DNA from: Streptomyces albidus (ex Kaewkla and Franco 2022)
Lineage (GTDB): Bacteria; Actinomycetota; Actinomycetes; Streptomycetales; Streptomycetaceae
Reading direction: 5' to 3'
Assembly (NCBI RefSeq): GCF_013870515.1
Contig: NZ_JACBXA010000033.1
Location: forward strand, 1-37,796
DNA length: 37,796 nucleotides
Position numbers and translations under genes: made by a program. Below, one piece after another: positions 16,456 through 23,672 of the stretch. A model generated the notes under the pieces. It worked only from the letters and a program-made list of their open reading frames with translations. It ran no database searches and was not told the DNA's origin. Numbering within the stretch: position 1 is the first letter of the stretch; each line of letters opens with the position of its first letter.

Positions 16456-17192
16456 TGCGGGGGAGGCACGAGCACCACACCATCGACGCGCTGCTCAGCC
16501 AGGCCGAGGTGCTCGCCGACGACTACGACGAGAGTGACGTGGCCGGCCTCCGGGAGCGCGTTCTCGTCAACTTGGCGCCTTCGCAGGGCGGTTCGCCGCC
16601 TCCCACCGCCACCACGCCCGGCGCTCCCGCGACGGTACGGGCCTCGCAGTACCCCACCGACTGTGAACAGGCCGCGCACGACCTGGACTTGGCCGTCAGT
16701 CTGGTGATCAACGCACCGGAGGCCGCGGCCAGTCTCTCGCGGCTCGTGGACGACCACGAGAGCATCGCCCCCGAAGGGGCGCTCGTCTTCGGTTGCCTGC
16801 TGCACCTCGCCCGGTACCGCGAAGCGGCCCAGTTCTGGTGGCAGTTCGCGGCGGGCGCCGGGTCCCGTACGGCCGCCTTCTGCCTGTGTCTGCACCACCG
16901 ACGGCACGGCGAGTTCCGTGACGCGGACTACTGGCGTGCGCAGTCGGAGGCGTCGGCGAAGCGCCGGAGCGCGTCGCCCCGTCCTCACCGCTCGTACAGC
17001 GCGGCTCGGCCGCTGCTGCCGGAAGGCGTGAGGCACGGGCTGCTCAGCGATTGCCACGGGGGCGGTCATCCACGGCTTCCGCACGCTCTGGAAGCCGTCA
17101 TCCACCGTCTTCCGGTGGCGGACGACGACGAGGACTTCGGTGAAATCCCCCAGCCCGCACGGGAGTTGTCCCGCTCTCTGACCGCCCCCTGA
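16452..17192 (+). CDS. Uncharacterised partner of the sigma-like protein
   Basis: The 246-residue protein is translationally coupled to the sigma-like gene (ATGATG start overlapping its TGA). The N-terminus (about 5-45) is helical and acidic (IDALLSQAEVLADDYDESDV). A Pro/Thr-rich linker follows. The core, about 75-165, is helical with TPR-like features: ALVFGCLLHLARYREAAQFW continuing WQFAAGAGSRTAAFCLCLHH. The tail is His/Arg-rich with no membrane helix, so it is not a classical membrane anti-sigma factor. Proteins with this core commonly sit next to sigma-like genes in Streptomyces. A regulatory partner role is plausible but unproven. Confidence 0.8.
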   Translation: MMRGRHEHHTIDALLSQAEVLADDYDESDVAGLRERVLVNLAPSQGGSPPPTATTPGAPATVRASQYPTDCEQAAHDLDLAVSLVINAPEAAASLSRLVDDHESIAPEGALVFGCLLHLARYREAAQFWWQFAAGAGSRTAAFCLCLHHRRHGEFRDADYWRAQSEASAKRRSASPRPHRSYSAARPLLPEGVRHGLLSDCHGGGHPRLPHALEAVIHRLPVADDDEDFGEIPQPARELSRSLTAP

Positions 17193-17215
17193 CCGACATC
17201 GAAAAGCTGCCGCGT

Positions 17216-17262
17216 GGCTGTCGGGCGCACAGCTGAGCGCTGCGCCGCCCGGTGTTACAGCC
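17216..17262. terminator. Bidirectional hairpin between convergent genes
   Basis: GGCTGT-CGGGCG (17216-17227) can pair with CGCCCG (17246-17251) and ACAGCC (17257-17262), with a 5-nt bulge, giving a 12-bp GC-rich stem. It lies between the stop of the sigma partner (17192) and the stop of the leftward gene (17257-17255). There is no long T-tract, as is usual in Streptomyces. Confidence 0.6.
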
Positions 17263-17680
17263 GTCCGCCGGTCAGCCGCGTGAACGGGCCGGCGTTGCGC
17301 TTGGCCGAGAACCGCCCTGCCGCGAAGGAAGCGGCGACGGCGGTGACGGCTCCGGTGCCGATACCGGCGGCGATGCCCTTGCGGTTCTTCACGACCGTCC
17401 AGGTGGCAGACGCCGCAGTGGCGGCGGTGCTGGACGCGGAGACGAGCTTCTGACGGCCTGCCTCCGCGCTCTGGCTCGCGACGTGGCCGACGCGCTTGGT
17501 GGCCTCGCCGAAGCTGCGGCCACCGCCCTCGACGGCTTCACCCACGGAGTGGGTGGCCGAACCGGTCTTCTCAGCAGCCTTGTTGATGCCCCGGCCTGCC
17601 TTCTCTCCGGCCTCGGCGGGCTTCTTGGTGCCGTTGGCGGCCTTTCCTGCAATGCGTGTGGTCTTGTCGTTGTCAGCCAT
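17255..17680 (-). CDS. Small Ala/Lys-rich membrane-associated protein downstream of gvpK
   Basis: The 141-residue protein starts MADNDKTTRIAGKAANGTKK. Long amphipathic, Ala/Gly/Lys-rich helices (about 10-100, with heptad-like EAGEKAGRGINKAAEKTG) are followed by one hydrophobic segment (KGIAAGIGTGAVTAVAASF, about 104-122) and a basic tail. It resembles low-complexity stress or membrane-surface proteins; no named family is recognised. The frame is open further upstream to 17776, but that part overlaps the end of gvpK; the ATG at 17680 gives the first protein-like sequence, although its ribosome site is weak. The gene runs in the gvp direction 92 bp after gvpK and could be read through from it or use its own promoter near 17750. 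Confidence 0.65.
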   Translation of the reverse strand: MADNDKTTRIAGKAANGTKKPAEAGEKAGRGINKAAEKTGSATHSVGEAVEGGGRSFGEATKRVGHVASQSAEAGRQKLVSASSTAATAASATWTVVKNRKGIAAGIGTGAVTAVAASFAAGRFSAKRNAGPFTRLTGGRL

Positions 17681-17706
17681 GTCCAACGGGTTGCCGTCGG
17701 CGGGCC

Positions 17707-17777
17707 GTTGAAACGTGCCTCTCTGCATATGACATCCACAGTCGCTGCGCACTACTTCCACACCCGGGTGTTTCAAC
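17707..17777. repeat. Inverted GTTGAAAC / GTTTCAAC pair and 12-bp palindrome after gvpK
   Basis: GTTGAAAC (17707-17714) is matched by GTTTCAAC (17770-17777). Just inside the second copy is a perfect palindrome ACACCCGGGTGT (17760-17771), directly after the gvpK stop. Read leftward, TTGAAA followed 16 bp later by TAGTGC could be a promoter for the 141-residue gene. The function is not known. Confidence 0.4.
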
Positions 17778-18192
17778 CGTCGTCACGTGGCAGCAGGGAA
17801 CCGAGCGGCCCCAGATCGAGGTTGAGGTCCGCCATCGTCAGCCCGTAGCGGTCGCACAGCTCGGTCATGCGCTCCTGGAGGATCATCAGCGTCATGCCGA
17901 TCCGCTCCTCCTGGTCCTCGCTGAGGTCGCCTTGGTCGACCCTGTTGAGCGCGGTGCGCTCCATGAGTTGACGCAGCAGTTCCACGATCGTCAGAACGAG
18001 TTTCATCAGATCGCGCTCTACGGTGTCGGGGTCGGTCTTCAGCCGCTGGGCCAGCTTTCCGTCTCCGCGGCCCGCCGCCTCGTCCGGACCGGCGGGCAGC
18101 AGGTCGAAGGCGCGTGCGGCGGACCGCGCGACGTCGTCCAGCCTGCTGTCGGCGGACACCGCCTCGGGGAGCTTGTCAGGCTCGTCGCTCAT
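17773..18192 (-). CDS. gvpK: GvpK, gas vesicle protein
   Basis: GvpK is a conserved accessory protein of gas vesicle assembly. The 139-residue protein has the family core DPDTVERDLMKLVLTIVELL followed by RQLMERTALNRVDQGDLSED, then QEERIGMTLMILQERMTEL and the C-terminal FGLxxxDLNLDLGPLG-type motif (YGLTMADLNLDLGPLGSLL). The N-terminal 50 residues are variable and acidic. The ATG follows GGAGAGGAG. It is the last gvp gene of the operon in the order gvpO-A-F-G-Y-Z-J-L-S-K. Confidence 0.95.
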   Translation of the reverse strand: MSDEPDKLPEAVSADSRLDDVARSAARAFDLLPAGPDEAAGRGDGKLAQRLKTDPDTVERDLMKLVLTIVELLRQLMERTALNRVDQGDLSEDQEERIGMTLMILQERMTELCDRYGLTMADLNLDLGPLGSLLPRDDG

Positions 18193-18237
18193 CCCTGGCG
18201 CTCCTCTCCGTGATCACGCTCGGGTACCGGTTCGCGC

Positions 18238-18495
18238 TCACCACGGCGCCGGATCGTCCACAGTGACCGAGTGGATGACCGCACGCAGGTTGATGCGTAC
18301 GAGGTCGACATCGGCGATGGACAGCACGAGATCGCCCGTCAGCACCGCACCGCCGGACAGGAGCCTGTCCAGCAGGTCGATGAGCGCGACCTGACGGCCG
18401 GCGAGGGCGTCCTCCTCGGCGAAGCCGTTCTGGCCCGAGGCGACCCCCGCCTCCACCGCGTCCGCGAAACCGCTGCCGGGCAGCGCGGGATCCAT
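18238..18495 (-). CDS. gvpS: GvpS, GvpA/J-family gas vesicle protein
   Basis: GvpS is a paralogue of the GvpA shell protein thought to nucleate or cap the vesicle. The 85-residue protein has the GvpA-type fold: QVALIDLLDRLLSGGAVLTG, DLVLSIADVDLVRINLRAVI, ending HSVTVDDPAPW. The start used is ATG 18495, with AGGGG eight nt upstream. An alternative GTG at 18504 overlaps the gvpL stop as GTGA and would add three residues. The short length and missing tail separate it from GvpA and GvpJ. Confidence 0.92.
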   Translation of the reverse strand: MDPALPGSGFADAVEAGVASGQNGFAEEDALAGRQVALIDLLDRLLSGGAVLTGDLVLSIADVDLVRINLRAVIHSVTVDDPAPW

Positions 18496-18500
18496 GCCGC

Positions 18501-19376
18501 TCACCCCTGCCGACTGCCGGCTTCCGGCTGCGGCGAGGAGGGCGGCGTGGCGAAGGAGTACGGCGCCCACGGGCCCGTGAGCTCGACGCGCACGCCCGGG
18601 ACGTCCTCCGCGAGACCGCTCAGCGCGGCACGGAAGTCCTCGCTGCGCTCGGCCGACACCAGATAGGCGTCGTTGGCGGTGTTCTCGCCGGGCCCGGAGG
18701 CCAGTTCGCCCTGCTGAGGGCGGTGCGAGACCTTCGCGGTCGCGAGGCCGTCCGCGAGCGCGGTGACCCGCTCGGCCACGGCGCCGGCGGCACGGTAGGC
18801 GTCGCGATGCGTGTTGCGCTGCTTCCTGCGCCGCTGAAGGTAATCGCGGCCGGGCGAGCTGCCGGAGGCCGGAGAATCAGAAGCGCTCTCCTCAGCGGGC
18901 GCGGCGGCCGCACGCGGATCGGCGTAGATCTTGACGCCCCATTCCAGGTGGCCTTCAAGCTTCGCGAGCAGAGCGTCGAACTCGGAACTCCGCTCCTCCA
19001 GCATCTCCGTCACCCGGGAGTCGTCGAGATAGACCGTGGCCAGCCGCATGGGCAGCACGGTCGTGTGCTCGTACGCGGCGGCGACCACCGCGTGGTGCGA
19101 GCGTGCGAGGGACTCCAGCCGCTCCAGGTCCTCCAGCTGCGCCCTGAGCCCTTCCTCGTCGTACAGGCCGGCCGGAACGCTGCACACCAGGGCCCCGAGC
19201 CCCGACCCGTACACCGTGCGCACGGCGGAGGACGTCGGCCCCGTGAGCCCGCGTGCCGCCTCCGTGAGCGGCTCGCCCTCGCGGCCGACGGCGAAGACGT
19301 AGCAGACCTGGGCCGGCTCCTCAGCCGACCCCGGCCTGCCGGCGTCCTTCGTGTCCGGACCCTGCACCGGCATCAC
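18501..19376 (-). CDS. gvpL: GvpL, GvpL/GvpF-family gas vesicle protein
   Basis: The 291-residue protein belongs to the GvpF/GvpL family of accessory proteins needed for assembly. It has the N-terminal strand VCYVFAVGREG, the conserved core RSHHAVVAAAYEHTTVLPMR followed by LATVYLDDSRV, the segment KLEGHLEWGVKIYAD, and the family end VRVELTGPWAPYSFA. A low-complexity insert (about 155-175) and a short C-terminal tail are added. The start is GTGATG at 19376/19373, overlapping the gvpJ stop, with AGGAG just upstream. The gene runs straight into gvpS. Confidence 0.93.
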   Translation of the reverse strand: MMPVQGPDTKDAGRPGSAEEPAQVCYVFAVGREGEPLTEAARGLTGPTSSAVRTVYGSGLGALVCSVPAGLYDEEGLRAQLEDLERLESLARSHHAVVAAAYEHTTVLPMRLATVYLDDSRVTEMLEERSSEFDALLAKLEGHLEWGVKIYADPRAAAAPAEESASDSPASGSSPGRDYLQRRRKQRNTHRDAYRAAGAVAERVTALADGLATAKVSHRPQQGELASGPGENTANDAYLVSAERSEDFRAALSGLAEDVPGVRVELTGPWAPYSFATPPSSPQPEAGSRQG

Positions 19377-19849
19377 TCCTGAGACCTTCCTCGCTTGCGC
19401 GCGGTCTGGCTGCCCGTCCCGTCGCCGGTCTTCTGTCCGCTCTTCTCCGGCGACTCACCGGCAGGGAGCTCGGCGGCCGAACGCAGGCGCTCGATCTCCT
19501 TGCGCAGCTTGTCGTTCTCCTCGGCCAGCTCGTCCTGCCCGTTGTCGCGCCGTGAGGCGAGGGCCTCCTGCCGGGACGAGCCCGGCGCCCGCGAGGACAG
19601 CGAGGGGTCGTTCTCCCACCAGTCGATCCCCATCTCCTTCGCCTTGTCGACGGAGACGACGAGGAGCCGGAGCTTGATGGTGAGCAGCTCGATGTCGAGC
19701 AGGTTGATCTGGATGTCGCCCGCGATCACGACACCCTTGTCGAGCACCCGCTCCAGGATGTCAGCGAGATTCGCGGAGGAACCTTGCTGGCCGTACGGGA
19801 CCGCCCTGTTGGCGGACGGTCCCATACGGCCGGCCAGTGAATCGGACAC
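19373..19849 (-). CDS. gvpJ: GvpJ, minor GvpA-family gas vesicle protein
   Basis: The 158-residue protein has the GvpA-type domain at about 26-85: NLADILERVLDKGVVIAGDI followed by QINLLDIELLTIKLRLLVVS and then VDKAKEMGIDWWENDP, typical of GvpJ. The C-terminal half is a charged coiled-coil-like helix (DELAEENDKLRKEIERL) and a basic disordered tail. GTG start at 19849; the ribosome site (AAGG, 10 nt upstream) is weak, so translation may depend on the gvpZ transcript context. It lies 43 bp after gvpZ. Confidence 0.94.
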   Translation of the reverse strand: MSDSLAGRMGPSANRAVPYGQQGSSANLADILERVLDKGVVIAGDIQINLLDIELLTIKLRLLVVSVDKAKEMGIDWWENDPSLSSRAPGSSRQEALASRRDNGQDELAEENDKLRKEIERLRSAAELPAGESPEKSGQKTGDGTGSQTARKRGRSQE

Positions 19850-19892
19850 GTGGTTTCAGCCTTGTCTGCTCGGTGGTCTGCCCATCGAGTCG

Positions 19893-21077
19893 TCAGCGTC
19901 GGGCAGAGGCGGTGCGACGACGCCGCACCGGTGCTTCGCGTTCACTCTCTTCCTCTTCCTCCTCGACGTCCTCGTACTCGTCCTCGGGCTCCTCTTCCGC
20001 CGGCTCGTCGAGCTCCTCTTCCTCGAGCTCGCCCTCCGGTTCTTCGCCGTCCTCGGGCTCCTCGTCCTCGGCCAGCTCGTCCGAGGCGGACTCGTCTTCG
20101 TCCTCCTCGTCGGGCTCGTCCTCGTGGTCGAGCGCGTCCTCGGCGTCGGACCCGTGCTCGTGCTCGTCCTCTGCCTCGGCTTCGCCGTCGGAGCTGCCTT
20201 CGGCCTCCTCGTCGGCGCCCTCCTGGGCCTGCTCCTCCTCCTCGACGGCGTCGTCGTGCTCGACGACGACCTCGCCGTCGCGGATCTCACCACGCCAGCC
20301 GTCGGTGGCCTCGCCCCGCATCATGATGAACTTGCGGTACAGCTTCAGGTCAAGCCGTGCGCGGCGGCCCTGTGCACGCCAGATGTTGCCGGTCTTCTCG
20401 AAGAGACCCTTCGGGAAGTACTCGAGGACAAGGAGCACCCGGGTCAGATCATCGGTGATGCGGTGGAATGTCACCACACCCTTGACGGTGCCCTTGGCGC
20501 CCTCGGTGGTCCACGTGATGCGCTCGTCGGCGATCTGCTCGGTGACGTTGGCCTTCCAGCTCCGCGTGGACTTGGCGACCTTCACCTTCCAGTTGCTGCT
20601 GACGTCGTCGGCCTTCTCGACGCTGACGACGCCCTTGGCGAAGGTGCTGAACTCCTGGAACTGGGTCCACTGGTCGTACGCCTCACGGACGGGCACGCCC
20701 ACGTCGATGTCCTCGACGATGGTCACGCTCTTGGACTTGCCTCCGCCGCTCTTGCGTCCCTTGCCGAACAATCCCTTGACCTTGTCCTTGAGCGCTTCCT
20801 TCACGTGCGACGTGCCGGCGGTCATCGCCGCCTGCGCGGGCGACTTCCCCTCGCTCAGCGCCTTGCCGCCCTTCGCCAGGCTGCCCACGAGTCCGCCGGG
20901 GCCGCCCTGGGCGGGGTTGGCGAGCGTGTTGAGGCTCTCGCCCAGCTTCGAGCCGAGACCGACCACGGCCTTCTGCGCACGCGCCTGCAGATACGACTGC
21001 AGCTCTTCCTTGAGACGGTCGGTGGCCGGGTTCTTCGCCACCTCGTCCTTGATCTTGTTCAGCGTGGACTCAGCCAT
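19893..21077 (-). CDS. gvpZ: GvpZ, SRPBCC-domain gas vesicle operon protein with acidic tail
   Basis: The 394-residue protein has three parts. Residues about 1-115 are helical and basic (MAESTLNKIKDEVAKNPATD, then KEALKDKVKGLFGKGRK). Residues about 117-265 are an SRPBCC/START-like domain (VTIVEDIDVGVPVREAYDQW, TQFQEFSTFAKGVVSVEKAD, TFHRITDDLTRVLLVLEYFP). From about 270 to 378 the sequence is almost wholly Glu/Asp with some Ala, Ser and Gly, ending in a basic RRRRTASARR. The ATG at 21077 is preferred over the longer open frame because it gives the conserved-looking N-terminus and an 8-bp overlap with gvpY. SRPBCC proteins of this type are a hallmark of Streptomyces gvp operons; their role in assembly is not defined. 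Confidence 0.9.
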   Translation of the reverse strand: MAESTLNKIKDEVAKNPATDRLKEELQSYLQARAQKAVVGLGSKLGESLNTLANPAQGGPGGLVGSLAKGGKALSEGKSPAQAAMTAGTSHVKEALKDKVKGLFGKGRKSGGGKSKSVTIVEDIDVGVPVREAYDQWTQFQEFSTFAKGVVSVEKADDVSSNWKVKVAKSTRSWKANVTEQIADERITWTTEGAKGTVKGVVTFHRITDDLTRVLLVLEYFPKGLFEKTGNIWRAQGRRARLDLKLYRKFIMMRGEATDGWRGEIRDGEVVVEHDDAVEEEEQAQEGADEEAEGSSDGEAEAEDEHEHGSDAEDALDHEDEPDEEDEDESASDELAEDEEPEDGEEPEGELEEEELDEPAEEEPEDEYEDVEEEEEESEREAPVRRRRTASARR

Positions 21078-21681
21078 TGCCGCCACCCCGCTTCGTCGTC
21101 TTGCGTGCGGCACCCGACGCGGTCTTCGCCGCCGTCTTACCGGTGCCGGCGGTGGCCTTGCGGGCGCCTGAGGAGGCGGTCTTCCGGGCGGCACCGCCCC
21201 TGCCGTTGCTGGAGGCGGCCTTCGTGGAGGCGGACCTCGCGCTCTTCGCCGTCGTGGCGGCGGGCGCCTTGCGGCGTGCGGGGCGTTCCTCACGCTCGTC
21301 GCTGTCGTCGCGCTCGGCGCGGTCGTCGTCATCCCTGTCGGCGTCGTCGTCGGAATCGGCGTCGGAGCCGTTCGCGTTGCGCTCGGGGTCGTTCATGTCG
21401 AGCGTGCGCTCGTGGAGGGAGTCGGCCAAGTGGTTGGCACGCTGCGTCACCGCTGAGGTGAGCGCCGACTTCGTGCCGTCGACCAGTTCCTTGCGCACCT
21501 GACCGCTCAGCTCGCCGACGACGGGCGAGTTCGAGAGGGTCTTGAGGATCTGCTGCGGATTCAGATTGAGCTTCTTGCCGGCCAGGACCATTCCCAGGCC
21601 TATGGCGAGCTTTGCCTTCTTGGTGCGGCCGAGGAAGTAACCCCCCACAACCGCCAGACCTATCTTGCTGTTATTCATCAT
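21070..21681 (-). CDS. gvpY: GvpY, gas vesicle operon protein with basic histone-like tail
   Basis: The 203-residue protein begins MMNNSKIGLAVVGGYFLGRT with a short Gly-rich hydrophobic segment (to about residue 35), then a helical domain (QQILKTLSNSPVVGELSGQV, SALTSAVTQRANHLADSL). This is followed by a run of Asp/Glu/Arg (about 106-133) and a long Ala/Lys/Arg/Ser/Thr tail like histone H1 (about 135-203). It lies between gvpG and gvpZ, as in the known Streptomyces order, and overlaps gvpZ by 8 bp. The molecular role is not known; the charge blocks suggest electrostatic contacts. Confidence 0.88.
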   Translation of the reverse strand: MMNNSKIGLAVVGGYFLGRTKKAKLAIGLGMVLAGKKLNLNPQQILKTLSNSPVVGELSGQVRKELVDGTKSALTSAVTQRANHLADSLHERTLDMNDPERNANGSDADSDDDADRDDDDRAERDDSDEREERPARRKAPAATTAKSARSASTKAASSNGRGGAARKTASSGARKATAGTGKTAAKTASGAARKTTKRGGGNG

Positions 21682-21732
21682 CTGAAGAAAACCTCTGTCT
21701 CCCCGTGTGTACGGGCGTCGATCTTCTGGTCG

Positions 21733-21990
21733 TCATGAGCGAGCCTGAAGTTGCCGATGGTGCGCCTGGCGCCACTCCAACTCATCGAGCAGGTCATCCT
21801 CACGTCGGTCGAACTCCTCTTCCGAAATGCGCCCGTCGAGCAACTCCTGCTCGAGTTCCGCGAGTTGCTGACGCACGGGCTCCGGGTCGTAGTACTCGAG
21901 CTCCGCTGTGAGCACGAGCTGGTCCATGACCCACACCGCTCCCCGCACAGGGGCGAGCGGAAGGGTCAGGAGTTGCGTGATGAGGCCCAT
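21733..21990 (-). CDS. gvpG: GvpG, gas vesicle protein
   Basis: The 85-residue protein has the GvpG pattern: a hydrophobic N-terminus MGLITQLLTLPLAPVRGAVW, then VMDQLVLTAELEYYDPEPVR and a charged coiled-coil (QQLAELEQELLDGRISEEEF, DRREDDLLDELEW). GvpG is an accessory protein that acts with GvpF/L in assembly. The ATG follows GGAGGG by 7 nt. It lies 34 bp downstream of gvpF. Confidence 0.94.
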   Translation of the reverse strand: MGLITQLLTLPLAPVRGAVWVMDQLVLTAELEYYDPEPVRQQLAELEQELLDGRISEEEFDRREDDLLDELEWRQAHHRQLQARS

Positions 21991-22024
21991 GGCCGGGCCC
22001 TCCGATCACAGGAGTCGGACGGGA

Positions 22025-22738
22025 TCACACGAAGCTGTACGGCGGCAGCGGGCCGTAGAGGCTGAGTGAGTACGCGTCGCCGCGCCGTTCGGCCTCCTCG
22101 GTCACAGCCTGTGAGAAGGCTGCGGCCTCATCGCGCCGCACCAGGAACGAGGCGTTCAGGAAGTGCGTCTGCGTCGGCTCCGCGACGGTCTGCCTCTGCG
22201 CGACGTCGGCAAGCTGCGCCACCAGCGCCTTGCCGTCGGCCTCCTGACGGGCCTGGACCTCCTGGGAGACCAGCTCGCCGAGGCGCACCTTCTCCTCCTG
22301 GGCCATCGGGTTCTCCTGGGTGACCTCGCGGAGACGGCTGATCTCCTCGGAGTCGGTGATGATCTCGCGCAGCAGGTCCTCCTCCTCACGCGAGACCTTG
22401 AGGTTGTACTCCAGGCAGCCGTCGAGTTCGGACAGCCGCTCGGCGTACGCGCCCTCGTTCTCCTCCAGCACCGATTCGACGGAGCCGTCGTCGGGGCCCA
22501 CGAGGCCGAAGCGCATCGGCAGCGTGGCACCGTCTGCCAGCAGCGCTTCCAGGACCGCCTGGTGAGCGGCCAGGTCTCGGCGTTTGGCGCGGAGGTCTTC
22601 GGGGGCGTCGCTGACCACGGCGCTCAGCTTCTCCGTCGCGATCGTGCGCAGCTCTCCGGCGGGGTCACCGACTCCCTTCAGCCCTTCGAGGTTTCTCGGG
22701 TGGTCGGCCGCAGTGATGGCGTAGATGTAGGTGGACAC
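22025..22738 (-). CDS. gvpF: GvpF, GvpL/GvpF-family gas vesicle protein
   Basis: The 237-residue protein has the GvpF layout: N-terminal strand STYIYAITAADHP, core AAHQAVLEALLADGATLPMR followed by FGLVGPDDGSVESVLEENEG, then LSELDGCLEYNLKVSREEED and the C-terminal GDAYSLSLYGPLPPYSFV. GvpF is an essential assembly protein that binds GvpA in other systems. The GTG start at 22738 follows AAGGAGG. It starts 3 bp after gvpA ends, so it is co-transcribed. Confidence 0.95.
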   Translation of the reverse strand: MSTYIYAITAADHPRNLEGLKGVGDPAGELRTIATEKLSAVVSDAPEDLRAKRRDLAAHQAVLEALLADGATLPMRFGLVGPDDGSVESVLEENEGAYAERLSELDGCLEYNLKVSREEEDLLREIITDSEEISRLREVTQENPMAQEEKVRLGELVSQEVQARQEADGKALVAQLADVAQRQTVAEPTQTHFLNASFLVRRDEAAAFSQAVTEEAERRGDAYSLSLYGPLPPYSFV

Positions 22739-22741
22739 GCC

Positions 22742-23203
22742 TTAGTCCTCCTTGCGGCGGGGGGTGCGACGGCTGCCGGACGAGCTGGAGGCGGCCTTCC
22801 TCGGCTCCCGCTCCCGCTCTTCCTCCTCGCCGTCGCGTCCCTTCTGCAGGGACTCGCTGAACGCCTCGACCGCGCCTGTCAGCGCACCCTTGGACTTGCC
22901 CTTCGCACCGCTCTCCGTGGCGTCGCCGACGATCTCGGTGAGCTGCGTGGGTGCCTTGCGGCCCGCCTCGAGGTCCAGCCTGTTGCAGGCCTCGGCGAAG
23001 CGCAGGTAGGTGTCGACGCTGGCGACGACCACTCGGACGTCGATCTTGAGTATCTCGATGCCGACCAGGGAGACCCGTACGAACGCGTCGATCACAAGAC
23101 CACGGTCCAGGATGAGCTCGAGAATGTCGTAGAGATTTCCACCACCGGCACCACTTCCGCTGTTGGCGGTGGCCGTGTTCGTGCTTTGGGTCATCACAGT
23201 CAC
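22742..23203 (-). CDS. gvpA: GvpA, major gas vesicle shell protein
   Basis: GvpA polymerises to form the gas-permeable shell. The 153-residue product has the GvpA domain at about 22-80: [20 protein letters not shown], then [20 protein letters not shown] and [20 protein letters not shown] long C-terminal extension (about 85-153) is rich in Lys, Arg, Glu and Ser and ends [12 protein letters not shown]; Streptomyces GvpA proteins are longer than cyanobacterial ones (about 70 residues). The start GTG at 23203 is chosen because it gives an MTV N-terminus like other Streptomyces GvpA and leaves GAAAGGAA about 9 nt upstream. A GTG at 23212 would add three residues but sits too close to that site. 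Confidence 0.94.
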   Translation of the reverse strand: MTVMTQSTNTATANSGSGAGGGNLYDILELILDRGLVIDAFVRVSLVGIEILKIDVRVVVASVDTYLRFAEACNRLDLEAGRKAPTQLTEIVGDATESGAKGKSKGALTGAVEAFSESLQKGRDGEEEEREREPRKAASSSSGSRRTPRRKED

Positions 23204-23279
23204 GTTCTTCACTTCCTTTCGGGTCCGGTTTTGCGCGCGGCGAACTCACCGGTTTCCACCAGGAGTTATCGCTGAAAGA

Positions 23280-23672
23280 TCATTTCCGCTGATCGATCTG
23301 CCCGCGCGCATATCGGCGTGTGCGCTCGTAGCCGAGAAGGTTTCCTCGCGTGTCCAGCTGCACCCGGTAGGAACCCATGACGCTCGTCGTCTCGGGGATG
23401 CGCTCCACCTCGACGACCTCGACGTCCGCCGTCCAGCCTTCATCCGTGGGTTTGACGGAAGAGACCGAACCCGGGTCGCACTGGAGTAGTTCGGCGAGCT
23501 GTCCGGCAGCGAGGCGCATGGCCTCAGCTATCGGCACGCGGCCGTTCTGCGTACGGCTGGATTGCGTACTGCTGCTCTGTGTACGGCCGCTCTGCGTACG
23601 ACTGCCTCGTCCTTGGTTCGTTTCAGAAGGATTTCGGCTGTCTTTACGCTCTTTGTCACCTGTTGTCGCCAT
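23280..23672 (-). CDS. gvpO: GvpO, gas vesicle protein, first gene of operon
   Basis: The 130-residue protein starts MATTGDKERKDSRNPSETNQ. Its low-complexity repeat region (about residues 22-45) is described separately. The conserved GvpO domain follows: IAEAMRLAAGQLAELLQCDP, then EGWTADVEVVEVERIPETTS and VMGSYRVQLDTRGNLLGYER, ending TRRYARGQIDQRK. GvpO is an accessory protein required for vesicle formation in haloarchaea and conserved in Streptomyces. The ATG at 23672 follows AAGGGG by 7 nt; the open frame extends upstream without protein-like sequence. gvpA begins 76 bp downstream. Confidence 0.93.
   Translation of the reverse strand: MATTGDKERKDSRNPSETNQGRGSRTQSGRTQSSSTQSSRTQNGRVPIAEAMRLAAGQLAELLQCDPGSVSSVKPTDEGWTADVEVVEVERIPETTSVMGSYRVQLDTRGNLLGYERTRRYARGQIDQRK
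23547..23606 (+). repeat. Four 15-bp imperfect tandem repeats inside gvpO
   Basis: Four units resembling CTGCGTACGGCTGGA run without gaps (23547-23561, 23562-23576, 23577-23591, 23592-23606), each differing by a few bases. They are in frame and encode repeated Arg-Thr-Gln-Ser/Asn-Ser/Gly units in the disordered N-terminus of GvpO. The number of units could change by slippage without a frameshift. Confidence 0.85.

Noticed and set aside
19900..20290. Dense short repeats of CTC/GTC/TCG-type triplets
   Set aside because: They are the codons of the Glu/Asp-rich GvpZ tail. There are no spacers or fixed unit length, so not a CRISPR array or satellite.
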